Origin: Candidatus Nealsoniibacteriota bacterium
GTDB taxonomy: Bacteria; Patescibacteriota; Minisyncoccia; Minisyncoccales; PWPS01
Assembly: GCA_003554445.1 (NCBI GenBank)
Contig: PWGJ01000072.1
Location: 1 to 15,115 of the forward strand
Reading direction: 5' to 3'
DNA length: 15,115 bases
Part shown: positions 6,688-13,634 of the stretch, piece after piece
How positions within the stretch are numbered: the stretch's first letter is position 1
How the letters are laid out: the number at the start of each line of letters is the position of its first letter
Position numbers and translations under genes: made by a program
Notes under the pieces: generated by a model
Database searches by the model: none
The model's input: only the letters and a program-made list of their open reading frames with translations
What the model was told of the DNA's origin: nothing

Positions 6688-8008
6688 TGTTTATAACTAT
6701 ATTGCCGGAGTGAGCCCTCTTTTGGAGGGTTTGCTTCAATTTATTGCCAATTGGTGGTGGGTTCCTCTGCCTTTCATCCTTTGGCCGGTTTTTGTAAGCC
6801 AGTATCTTTCTTGGAGGCAGCACCTATGGGATGTTCATGAAAGGCCGGAATCGATTCTTCTTGAAGTTCGTCCGCCGAGTGATATAAAAAAGCCGATCAG
6901 GGCGATGGAGGCGGTTTTGCATGGTTTTTGGCAGATATACGGCCCCCCGAATTGGTATCAAAAATGGATTGAAGGTGAACAGGGACTCTCTTTTTCATTG
7001 GAGATTGCCGGGATAGACGGAGTTCCTCATTTTTTGGTAAGAATACCCAAGCCTCACAGAGATCTTTTTGAGAGTCATATATATTCTCAATACGGCGAAG
7101 CGGAGATAAGGCAAGTTAAGGATTATACCGGAGACGTACCAAAAAATATACCCAACGAGAGGTGGGATTTTATGGGTTGCGGTTATCAGATGGTGCCCAA
7201 TCATTTTTATCCGATAAGAACCTATAAAGAGTTTGAAACCGAAATGGAAGATCAAGAAGAGAAAGTTGATCCCATGGCTTCTCTCATGGAGCTTATCGCG
7301 AAACTGAAAGAAGGTGAGCAGATTTGGATTCAGATAAAAGCAAAACCGGTTGCTGAAGAAAATGACGGTGGATTCATAAAAGAAGCGGAAAAAGAAAGAG
7401 ATAAATTATTACAGAGAGATTCCGGTGAAGAAAAACCGGCCAAATCGATCCCGGAAATGCTGATGGAGTTTTTAACAACTTCCCAGATTTCGGATTACGA
7501 AGCCGGCGAGGACGACTCCGGAGGCTTGGCTCCGGAATTGATGCTTTCACCCGGAGAAAAAAGAAAAGTGGACGCTTTAGAAAAAAAGATATCCAAAAAA
7601 TATTTTAAATGTCATATAATGCATATATATTTGGGGCGAAGTGATGTCATTGATAAAGCCAAGTTCAAGATGCCGATGAGTTATTTTAATAATTTTAGTG
7701 ATAATAATGCCGGTGCGATAATTCCCAAAGGAGCTTTCATAACCAAGCAACAGCAAAAATGGTATAACTGGTTTTTATTTCCGGATAGAAGAAAATATCT
7801 TTTGAAGCGTAAATTTATTAGAAATTATATAAGAAGAACCCCGCTTTATTATCCGAAAGTACATCCCGACGGTCAATTTATGCTTAATACCGAGGAGCTC
7901 GCTTCACTTTTTCACTTCCCGAGCAAAATAGCCGGACCTCCATCCATACTGGAAAGAGTCGAATCCAAAAAGGCGGAGGCTCCTTGGGGATTACCTACAG
8001 AAGAATAA
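6647..8008 (+). CDS. Membrane-anchored partner of the VirD4-like ATPase, resembling a VirB4 N-terminal region
   Basis: One hydrophobic helix (residues about 29-51, with WWWVPLPFILWPVF) near the N-terminus is followed by a large soluble part, presumably cytoplasmic. The segment from ILLEVRPPSD to about residue 165 follows the layout of the ATPase-free N-terminal region of VirB4/TraC-type conjugation proteins: an MEAVLHGFW helix, a strand pattern LSFSLEIAGIDGVPHFLVRIP, and a YSQYGEAEIRQVKDYT element (usual form: sampling of a tyrosine-containing peptide before an acidic DY). A second similar fold may follow (KEGEQIWIQIKAKPV, about 221-236). There is no Walker motif; the ATPase gene begins 3 bases downstream. 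This suggests a split machine: membrane platform plus separate motor. The start ATG 6647 lies inside the previous gene and has only a weak AGAGAA ribosome-binding match. The remote similarity is my pattern reading, not a database hit. Confidence 0.72.
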   Translation: MENILTEILGEATSVYNYIAGVSPLLEGLLQFIANWWWVPLPFILWPVFVSQYLSWRQHLWDVHERPESILLEVRPPSDIKKPIRAMEAVLHGFWQIYGPPNWYQKWIEGEQGLSFSLEIAGIDGVPHFLVRIPKPHRDLFESHIYSQYGEAEIRQVKDYTGDVPKNIPNERWDFMGCGYQMVPNHFYPIRTYKEFETEMEDQEEKVDPMASLMELIAKLKEGEQIWIQIKAKPVAEENDGGFIKEAEKERDKLLQRDSGEEKPAKSIPEMLMEFLTTSQISDYEAGEDDSGGLAPELMLSPGEKRKVDALEKKISKKYFKCHIMHIYLGRSDVIDKAKFKMPMSYFNNFSDNNAGAIIPKGAFITKQQQKWYNWFLFPDRRKYLLKRKFIRNYIRRTPLYYPKVHPDGQFMLNTEELASLFHFPSKIAGPPSILERVESKKAEAPWGLPTEE

Positions 8009-8011
8009 TTT

Positions 8012-9631
8012 ATGGTCAACAACGATGATACAATTACATATTTCGGCCGAACTTCTTTCAGAAATCAAAGGAAAAAATTCGGCATAAAGAGAGATGACAG
8101 AAGACGTCACTTTTATGTGATCGGTAAGACCGGTATGGGCAAGACAGCTCTTTTGCAAAATATGATGGTGCAGGATGTTGAAAATGGAGAAGGTTTCGGG
8201 TTTGTGGATCCGCATGGAGAGGCGGCTGAAGAGTTGCTTGATTTTATCCCTCCCGAGAGAATCAATGACGTAGTTTACTTTAATCCGGCTGATGTTTCTC
8301 ACGCAATAGGATTTAACGTATTGGAGCATGTGGATGAAGATAAGCGACACTTGGTTGCCTCCGGACTCATGGGAATATTCAAAAAGATTTGGCCCGATGT
8401 CTGGTCGGCAAGAATGGAATATATTTTAAACAACACGGTTTTGGCACTTTTGGAGTATCCGAACTCTACCATGCTCGGAATCAACCGAATGATGGCGGAC
8501 AAGAATTATAGGAGAGATGTGGTTAGAAAAGTATCCGACCCGATGGTGAAATCTTTTTGGAAAAATGAATTCGGAAGATATTCCGAGCAATTTGCAGTTG
8601 AAGCGACTGCCGCGATTCAAAACAAAGTCGGTCAATTTTTATCGGCTCCGCTGATCAGAAATATTGTAGGACAAGTAAATTCAACGATAGATATGAGAGA
8701 GATAATGGATGACGGAAAGATTTTGATTTTAAATTTATCCAAGGGAAAGATAGGGGAAGACAATGCAAAGCTTCTAGGTGGACTTTTGGTTACCAAGCTT
8801 CAACTTGCCGCCATGAGCAGAGTCGATATACCGGAAGAAGAGAGAAAAGACTTCTTTCTATATATAGATGAATTTCAAAATTTTGCCAGCAAGTCATTTG
8901 TTACCATATTATCCGAGGCGAGAAAATACAGGTTGGGCCTGATTTTAGCTCATCAATACATTTCTCAATTGGAAGAAGATGAAAAAGTGGGACACTCCAT
9001 GAGAAATGCCGTTTTCGGAAATGTGGGTACGATAGTTTCTTTTCGAGTCGGTGCGGAAGATGCAGAAGCTTTGGAAAAAGAATTTACTCCCGACATATAT
9101 CCCGAAGACTTTATCAACTTACCCAAATACAATGTTTATGTAAAGTTGATGATTGACGGAGTTTCCGGTAAGCCGTTTTCGGCAGAAACTCTTCCACCAC
9201 CCGAAGTTCCCGAAGAAACAAACAAAGAAAAGATTATCAGAGTATCAAAAGAGAGATACGCGATTCCTCGTGAAAAAATAGAAGATAAGCTCAATAGATG
9301 GTTGGGTGATTTTGAAGAAACTGCCGGAACCAAGGTGGATCTTTATGATGCTAAATGCTCAAATTGCGGGAAAAAGACAAAAGTTCCCTTCATTCCGGAC
9401 GGTAGCAGACCGACTTATTGCAGAAAGTGCAGAAAAAAGAAAGAGGAGATCGAGGAGAGAAAAAAAGAAAAAGAAAAGAAAAAGAAAGAGGAGAAAAAAG
9501 GTAAGAAAGAAAAGAGAGGTAAATCTTTAAAAGAAGCTCTTCAGGAAGAGAAAAAGGTTAAAAATAAAAAAAGCAGCTCTTCCGATTTAAAAAAGGCACT
9601 AAAAGAAGCTTTAAATAAAAAGGACCAATGA
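8012..9631 (+). CDS. VirD4/TraG-like (type IV coupling protein-type) ATPase with C-terminal zinc ribbon
   Basis: A RecA-fold motor of the kind that moves DNA or protein through type IV secretion channels. Seen: Walker A GKTGMGKT (residues 38-45), FVDPHGEAAEELLDFIP, ILNLSKGKIG, and Walker B FFLYIDEF with D286-E287, followed by a TraM-recognition-like block SEARKYRLGLILAHQYISQL. After the motor comes a CxxC-x17-CxxC zinc ribbon (Cys 449, 452, 470, 473), then a highly charged Lys/Glu tail ending in repeated Leu-Lys-Glu-Ala-Leu-like motifs. It has no membrane helix of its own, unlike classical VirD4; the upstream gene product supplies one. The ATG at 8012 is three bases past the previous stop. 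Its stop overlaps the pgk start (ATGA). No relaxase, pilus or mating-pair genes are nearby, so classical conjugation is not supported here. The substrate is unknown. Confidence 0.88.
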   Translation: MVNNDDTITYFGRTSFRNQRKKFGIKRDDRRRHFYVIGKTGMGKTALLQNMMVQDVENGEGFGFVDPHGEAAEELLDFIPPERINDVVYFNPADVSHAIGFNVLEHVDEDKRHLVASGLMGIFKKIWPDVWSARMEYILNNTVLALLEYPNSTMLGINRMMADKNYRRDVVRKVSDPMVKSFWKNEFGRYSEQFAVEATAAIQNKVGQFLSAPLIRNIVGQVNSTIDMREIMDDGKILILNLSKGKIGEDNAKLLGGLLVTKLQLAAMSRVDIPEEERKDFFLYIDEFQNFASKSFVTILSEARKYRLGLILAHQYISQLEEDEKVGHSMRNAVFGNVGTIVSFRVGAEDAEALEKEFTPDIYPEDFINLPKYNVYVKLMIDGVSGKPFSAETLPPPEVPEETNKEKIIRVSKERYAIPREKIEDKLNRWLGDFEETAGTKVDLYDAKCSNCGKKTKVPFIPDGSRPTYCRKCRKKKEEIEERKKEKEKKKKEEKKGKKEKRGKSLKEALQEEKKVKNKKSSSSDLKKALKEALNKKDQ

Positions 9632-10833
9632 ATAATTTAAAAGAAGCAGAGGTTAAAAATAAAAGAGTATTAGTCAGATGTGATTTTAATGTCCCGATTG
9701 AAGAGGGTAAAGTCGTTGACGACTATAGAATAACTCAAGCGATGCCCACCATCCGCGATCTGGTCAAAAGAGAGGCAAAAGTTATTTTGGTAGGCCATCT
9801 CGGGAGACCGGACAAGCAAAAATCATTTAAAAAAGAAGGATCTTATGCCTCTTTGAAAGAGGTGGTTAAAAAAGAGGAAAGAGAGGATAGTTTAAAGCCT
9901 GTCTATAATGAGCTTGAAAAATATTTTGACAATATAAGTTTTGTAAATGATTGCATCGGGAAAAGGGCTAGCCGCAAGGTGGGCAACATGGAGCCGGGAG
10001 ACGTTGTGCTTTTGGAAAACTTAAGATATTACGAAGATGAGCAAAAATGTGGCGACGAATTTTCACGGGGCTTAGCCGAACTGGCTGACATTTATGTAAA
10101 TAATGCATTTTCAGCTTCGCATAGAGACCACGCTTCGATTTCCGAATTACCGAAACATCTCCCTGCTTTTCCGGGATATCTTTTTGAGCGTGAAACGAGA
10201 ATTCTATCTAAGATAAAAGACAAATCGGAAAAACCGATGGTAGTTATAATCGGTGGTGCAAAGATAAAGTCAAAAGCCAAAGCTATAAAATACTTCATGA
10301 AAGAGGCGGACTACCTTCTTGTCGGTGGAAAAGTTGCCAATTCTATCTTGGCAATCAAAGGTTTGGCTCAAAATAATTTATTACCTTCAAAAGAAGTAAT
10401 AGATGAGTTGGAAGGGATTAATCTGACATCACAAAAATTACATTTGCCGGTTGATGTAGTGGCTTCTTCGGATCATGAAAATTATTTTAGACATACTCCA
10501 CCCGGAAAAGTCAGAGAGGAGGAAGAGATACTCGACATAGGTCCGGAAACCGTAGAGCTTTACGGTGACATAATCAGAGAAGCCAAAACTATCGTTTGGG
10601 CCGGTCCGTTGGGTTGGTTTGAGAATGAAAAATTTCAAGACGGAACCAAGCTCGTTGCTCAAAGGATTATTGAAAATGAGAATTCTTTAAAAGTGATAGG
10701 TGGTGGAGATACGGGAGCCGCTCTGGGAGAATTCGGTTTGAGAAAATATATAGATCACGCTTCCTTGGGCGGAGGAGCTATGCTCAGATTTTTATCCGAA
10801 AAAAATATGCCCGGATTGGAAGCTTTAAAATAA
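9628..10833 (+). CDS. pgk: Phosphoglycerate kinase
   Basis: Converts 1,3-bisphosphoglycerate and ADP to 3-phosphoglycerate and ATP, the first ATP-yielding step of lower glycolysis. Seen: RVLVRCDFNVP with D19 and N21, R34 in DDYRITQAM, VGHLGRPDKQ, the AFSASHRDHAS segment, GGAKIKSK with K212 at the position of the nucleotide-binding Lys, and the C-terminal GGGDTGAA and DHASLGGGAML motifs. At 401 aa it is full length. Two small deviations: VNNAF replaces the usual VNDAF, and a lysine- and glutamate-rich insert follows HLGRPD. Translation is coupled to the ATPase gene by an ATGA overlap, with AGGA just upstream. A glycolytic gene embedded between a translocase-like ATPase and nucleases probably reflects genome compaction rather than shared function. 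Confidence 0.97.
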   Translation: MNNLKEAEVKNKRVLVRCDFNVPIEEGKVVDDYRITQAMPTIRDLVKREAKVILVGHLGRPDKQKSFKKEGSYASLKEVVKKEEREDSLKPVYNELEKYFDNISFVNDCIGKRASRKVGNMEPGDVVLLENLRYYEDEQKCGDEFSRGLAELADIYVNNAFSASHRDHASISELPKHLPAFPGYLFERETRILSKIKDKSEKPMVVIIGGAKIKSKAKAIKYFMKEADYLLVGGKVANSILAIKGLAQNNLLPSKEVIDELEGINLTSQKLHLPVDVVASSDHENYFRHTPPGKVREEEEILDIGPETVELYGDIIREAKTIVWAGPLGWFENEKFQDGTKLVAQRIIENENSLKVIGGGDTGAALGEFGLRKYIDHASLGGGAMLRFLSEKNMPGLEALK

Positions 10834-10837
10834 AAAA

Positions 10838-11926
10838 ATGAAGAATCTTAAGGAAGTAGCCGAAAAGATAAAAGAAAGTGATAATATAATACTTTATACC
10901 GACTCCGATCTTGACGGGGTTACTTCCGGTTTGATATCAAAAAAAACTCTTGAGGCGATAGGGAAGGAACCACTTATTTTTTTTACGGATAAAGAAAAGA
11001 GGGGTTACGGATTGAGCTCCGAATCGTTAAAGATGTTTGATGACAAGTCACCGGGACTTTTAATTACCATGGATTGCGGTATCAGTGATTTTTCGGGAGT
11101 GCGAGAGGCTAAAAAGATGGGTTTTGAAGTGATTATAATCGATCATCACAAACCTCATGAAAAGGTTCCCGACGCCGATATTATAGTTTGCCCCAAATTA
11201 AATACGGATAAGTTTAAAGAGAGACCCAATGCGGGCATTATTTTAGAGCTTTCAGAACTACTTCTCGGTCAGAAAGAGCCGGAGTTTATAGAATTGACCG
11301 CACTGGCAATTTTTGGAGATATGATGCCCCACAAAGGCCCCAATGCCGAGGTTTTGTATATGGCTAAACAAAATTTTCCGGTTACGGTCGGAGTTGAATC
11401 TTTTCAAGAAATAATAAATGTTAAAAAACCGCTTCCTTTGTTTCAGGAGATCTCCCCGATTTTAAATGTGACGGAGATGATCTCCAATACTCCGGAAGCT
11501 TTTTTATTTTTCTTGATCACCGAGAAGGATCATGCCAAGATTTTGGCTCGAAAGATGTTAAATGCATACAAAAGAAGAAAAGACAGAGTTGAAAAGATTA
11601 AAGATATCTTATTGCAAAAAAATAAAGATCAAGAAATAATTTTTGCCGGGAATGAAGACTGGCCTTCGTTTATTTTGGGTAAAATTGCTTCTCAGCTGGT
11701 CAGTGAAGTTAAAAAGCCCGTATTCATATACAAAAAAAAGGATGAAATTGCGCAGGGATCGGTTAGAGTTCCCAAGGGATACGATGCAGTGGAAGCCATG
11801 AAGAGTAGTGATTCTATTTTGGAAAATTATGGTGGGCATCCGCCGGCAGCCGGCTTTACGATCAAAGTTGAAAACTTGGATCAATTTGAAAAAAACTTGA
11901 TAAAATATTTTAAAAATATAAATTAA
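10838..11926 (+). CDS. Compact RecJ-like DHH/DHHA1 phosphoesterase
   Basis: DHH enzymes cut phosphodiester bonds with two metal ions; RecJ members degrade single-stranded DNA 5' to 3', and relatives cut short RNAs or cyclic dinucleotides. Seen: motif I YTDSDLDGVTSG (D22, D24, D26), motif II MDCG (D79), motif III DHH (D102-H103-H104), motif IV ALAIFGDMM, and a DHHA1 domain with GSVRVP and YGGHPPAAGFT (GGH at 332-334). At 362 aa it lacks the OB-fold C-terminal extension of full RecJ (about 570 aa). The length is also close to NrnA-type nano-RNases, but the substrate cannot be decided from motifs alone. It starts 4 bases after pgk without a clear ribosome-binding site, and RNase HI follows after one base. 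Confidence 0.88.
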   Translation: MKNLKEVAEKIKESDNIILYTDSDLDGVTSGLISKKTLEAIGKEPLIFFTDKEKRGYGLSSESLKMFDDKSPGLLITMDCGISDFSGVREAKKMGFEVIIIDHHKPHEKVPDADIIVCPKLNTDKFKERPNAGIILELSELLLGQKEPEFIELTALAIFGDMMPHKGPNAEVLYMAKQNFPVTVGVESFQEIINVKKPLPLFQEISPILNVTEMISNTPEAFLFFLITEKDHAKILARKMLNAYKRRKDRVEKIKDILLQKNKDQEIIFAGNEDWPSFILGKIASQLVSEVKKPVFIYKKKDEIAQGSVRVPKGYDAVEAMKSSDSILENYGGHPPAAGFTIKVENLDQFEKNLIKYFKNIN

Positions 11927-11927
11927 G

Positions 11928-12374
11928 ATGAAAAAGATAATTGCTTATACCGATGGAGGGGCGAGAGGTAATCCGGGTCCGGCGGCAGTGGGCGTAGTTT
12001 TTTGTAATGGTAAAAAAAAGGTAATTGAGAAACATTCCAAGTATATAGGCGATGAGCTGACAAATAATGTTGCTGAATATGAAGCGGTTATATTCGCTCT
12101 GGAAAAATTCAAATCGAGATTCGGAAAAAAACTAGCCAAAGAAACCGATATAGAAATCAGAACCGATTCTCAATTGGTTTATAAACAGTTCAAAGGAGAC
12201 TACAAGATAAAAAACGAAAGTATGCAGAAATTGTTTATAAAATTAAGAAATCTCACCGTTGATTTTAAAAAAGTAAGAATGAAGAAGATATCCAGAAATT
12301 ATAATAAGGATGCTGATAAATTGGTAAATGAGGAGCTTGATAAGAAAGAAGGAGAAAGCAAACTCAACCTTTAA
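11928..12374 (+). CDS. Ribonuclease HI family protein
   Basis: RNase H cuts the RNA strand of RNA-DNA hybrids, removing R-loops and primers. All four catalytic acids are visible: D9 in YTDGGARGNPGP, E50 in NNVAEYEAVIFAL, D80 in IRTDSQLVYKQ, and D130 in RNYNKDADKLVN. The fold order and length (148 aa) match the short prokaryotic branch that lacks the basic protrusion handle of E. coli RNase HI, closer to RnhA-like proteins of Gram-positive bacteria and archaea. The gene starts one base after the DHH gene, so it is the last gene of the operon; the next promoter begins two bases after its stop. No terminator is visible between them. Together with the RecJ-like protein it forms a small nucleic-acid degradation pair. 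Confidence 0.93.
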   Translation: MKKIIAYTDGGARGNPGPAAVGVVFCNGKKKVIEKHSKYIGDELTNNVAEYEAVIFALEKFKSRFGKKLAKETDIEIRTDSQLVYKQFKGDYKIKNESMQKLFIKLRNLTVDFKKVRMKKISRNYNKDADKLVNEELDKKEGESKLNL

Positions 12375-12375
12375 C

Positions 12376-12404
12376 TTGACAAATATAAATAAAATTAATA
12401 TAAT
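12376..12404 (+). promoter_or_regulatory. Perfect consensus promoter for the Gre-like gene
   Basis: TTGACA at 12376-12381, exactly 17 bases, and TATAAT at 12399-12404. Both boxes are perfect and it is the strongest promoter in the window. Predicted start about 12411, giving a 38-base leader with AGGGGG at 12435-12440 before the ATG at 12449. Confidence 0.85.
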
Positions 12405-12411
12405 TTCCAAC

Positions 12412-12903
12412 TAAGGTTCTTTATAATAAATAAAAGGGGGAAACAGAGATGAGTTGCAAATTAACCGCGGAAGGGCTAGAAAGACTAAAAGAAAAGAAGA
12501 AGGAATTAAGAAGGAAGAGGAAAGAATTGAATCAAAATCCCGAAAGAATTAAGTCTCATGGGACAAACAACGGCCACATATTATCGGCCACAGAAAGGAG
12601 TAGAATTGATCAAAGAATTAGAGATATTGATCGAATGATAAACAACGCAGAGATAGTTTCTGAGGATGAAATTGATGAAGAAGTAGTCTCAATAGGCTGC
12701 AAGGTAAAACTTTGTTTTGCATCCGGATATGAAGATATTTATGTAGTGGGGGTCAGTGATCCTCATAGATCGAATAAAATATCTTTGGAGGCTCCTTTAG
12801 CATGTATTGTAGGTAAGAAAAAGGGAGACATAGTCACGTTTAAAGTGGACAAGAGAGAACGAGAAGTAAAAATTGCCAACATAACCAAATAAAAAGAACC
12901 TTA
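12412..12903 (+). repeat. 11-bp inverted repeat bracketing the Gre-like gene
   Basis: TAAGGTTCTTT at 12412-12422 and its exact reverse complement AAAGAACCTTA at 12893-12903. The left arm begins one base after the predicted transcription start and the right arm directly follows the stop codon. In the mRNA the two arms could pair end to end. The repeat is seen directly; its role is unknown. Confidence 0.65.
12449..12892 (+). CDS. GreA/GreB-like elongation factor with a lost catalytic tip
   Basis: Gre factors insert a coiled coil into the RNA polymerase secondary channel and trigger cleavage of backtracked RNA. Seen: LTAEGLERLKEKKKEL at the N-terminus, a coiled coil to about residue 70, then the FKBP-like C-terminal domain (GCKVKL, ISLEAPLACIVGKKKGDIVTF). 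At 147 aa it is close to the usual 158. At the hairpin tip the standard GDLSENAEY is replaced by GHILSATER: aligning Leu-Ser places Ile44 and Ala47 where E. coli GreA has D41 and E44, the acids that hold the catalytic metal. Cleavage activity is therefore doubtful. It may block the secondary channel or act as an anti-cleavage or stress factor, as known for Gfh1-type paralogs. It is transcribed alone from a consensus promoter with a strong terminator. Confidence 0.85.
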   Translation: MSCKLTAEGLERLKEKKKELRRKRKELNQNPERIKSHGTNNGHILSATERSRIDQRIRDIDRMINNAEIVSEDEIDEEVVSIGCKVKLCFASGYEDIYVVGVSDPHRSNKISLEAPLACIVGKKKGDIVTFKVDKREREVKIANITK

Positions 12904-12926
12904 TTTCAAAGGCTTTATTGCCACTC

Positions 12927-12959
12927 GGTGGAGGTTAAAACCTCCACCTTTTATTTTAT
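12927..12959 (+). terminator. Intrinsic terminator after the Gre-like gene
   Basis: A 9-bp GC-rich stem GGTGGAGGT (12927-12935) with ACCTCCACC (12940-12948), loop TAAA, then TTTTATTTT. The T tract overlaps the stop codon of the convergent gene at 12951. On the minus strand the same hairpin is not followed by a T run, so it mainly serves the plus strand. Confidence 0.9.
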
Positions 12960-13619
12960 ATTTTCCATTAGCTCATTCCTGGAAGATTCCAAAGAAGGGA
13001 CTTGCCTGCCGCTGTCCGCATTGTAATAAAAGCTCAAAATATAATTTCCATAAGGAATGAAAAGCTCTCCGGATTGAAATCCGTTCATTCTGACAATTTC
13101 TCTCCCTTGTCCCAGGGGGGTGTTGACTTCTCTGTTAAATACTATATTCAAAAATGATTTCTGATCTTCAAAGCTCTCTCCTCGAGGACCCTTTTCTTCT
13201 ATTTTTTCTTCCAACCACTCATCCAGAGAAAGACCTTCATAATTTTCAAAGACTGCATGAGTAACTCCTTGATATTCTATAATAAAATCCGACCCCTCCC
13301 TTAACCCGAATATCTCCGCTCTGTCCTTTTCATTTATCTGATCACCGATTTCAACAATTTCATACCCGTGTATTTCGTTTTCATAATTTTGATCTTCTTC
13401 GATCACCACTTCTTGACCATTTTCGTCGTCATCATCTTCATCTTCTGTTACCACCTCTTCATCGGGTGAGTCCTCGGTAGTTGTTAGTCTTGCTTGCCAG
13501 CCTGCATATATTAAAAATCCCAATACCAAAAAACCTATTGCGCTTCCTATCATAAAAAGCTCTTCATCATCAAACGTTTTTATGAATTCTTTTATTTTTT
13601 TTATAATTTTTTGAAACAT
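12951..13619 (-). CDS. Membrane-anchored protein with acidic linker, unknown, 222 aa
   Basis: I do not recognise the family. Seen: a basic N-terminus (MFQKIIKKIKEF), one hydrophobic helix (about residues 22-41, MIGSAIGFLVLGFLIYAGW), a strongly acidic linker of Asp and Glu (about 46-76), and a folded C-terminal domain of about 140 residues with a mixed strand pattern (SDFIIEYQGVTHAVF, REIVRMNGFQSGELFIPYGNYILSFYY). The basic start and hydrophobic helix predict an anchor with the domain outside the membrane; there is no lipobox Cys and no cysteine at all. The alternation of strands and the GELF-IPYGNYILSFYYN segment are reminiscent of small PsbP-like or LpqN-like beta-rich domains, but this is only a resemblance. 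It is the only minus-strand gene, divergent from rimP with 15 bases between the two starts, and shares the anchor plus acidic linker design with the two downstream genes. Confidence 0.78.
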   Translation of the reverse strand: MFQKIIKKIKEFIKTFDDEELFMIGSAIGFLVLGFLIYAGWQARLTTTEDSPDEEVVTEDEDDDDENGQEVVIEEDQNYENEIHGYEIVEIGDQINEKDRAEIFGLREGSDFIIEYQGVTHAVFENYEGLSLDEWLEEKIEEKGPRGESFEDQKSFLNIVFNREVNTPLGQGREIVRMNGFQSGELFIPYGNYILSFYYNADSGRQVPSLESSRNELMENIK

Positions 13620-13627
13620 GTTACAAT
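13619..13627 (+). promoter_or_regulatory. Predicted extended -10 element for rimP
   Basis: TG plus T then TACAAT (13622-13627), with no recognisable -35 box. A start about 7 bases on falls at 13634-13635, that is, at the rimP ATG. It overlaps the start codon of the divergent gene, so the two starts probably interfere with each other. Confidence 0.45.
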
Positions 13628-13634
13628 AAAGACG

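Noticed and set aside
7991..8350. Minus-strand open frame of 119 codons opposite the start of the ATPase
   Set aside because: Antisense to the Walker A region and without a promoter or ribosome-binding signal.
9306..9530. Plus-strand Arg/Lys-rich frame inside the ATPase tail
   Set aside because: It is an alternative frame of the Lys/Glu-rich tail; its composition is explained by the purine-rich coding sequence, and no start signal is seen.
3325..9631. Possible recoding of TGA as glycine, known in some Patescibacteria lineages
   Set aside because: TGA ends secD, secF and the ATPase gene exactly at the expected protein ends, and no internal TGA is needed in any conserved protein.
6647..9631. 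Integrated conjugative element
   Set aside because: No relaxase, integrase, pilus or mating-pair genes, attachment repeats or tRNA are seen, and the flanks are housekeeping genes in the same operon.
13595..13607. TATAAT at 13602-13607 as a promoter for rimP
   Set aside because: It sits in a T-rich run without a -35 box or TG extension; the TGTTACAAT element at 13619 fits better. It remains a weak alternative.
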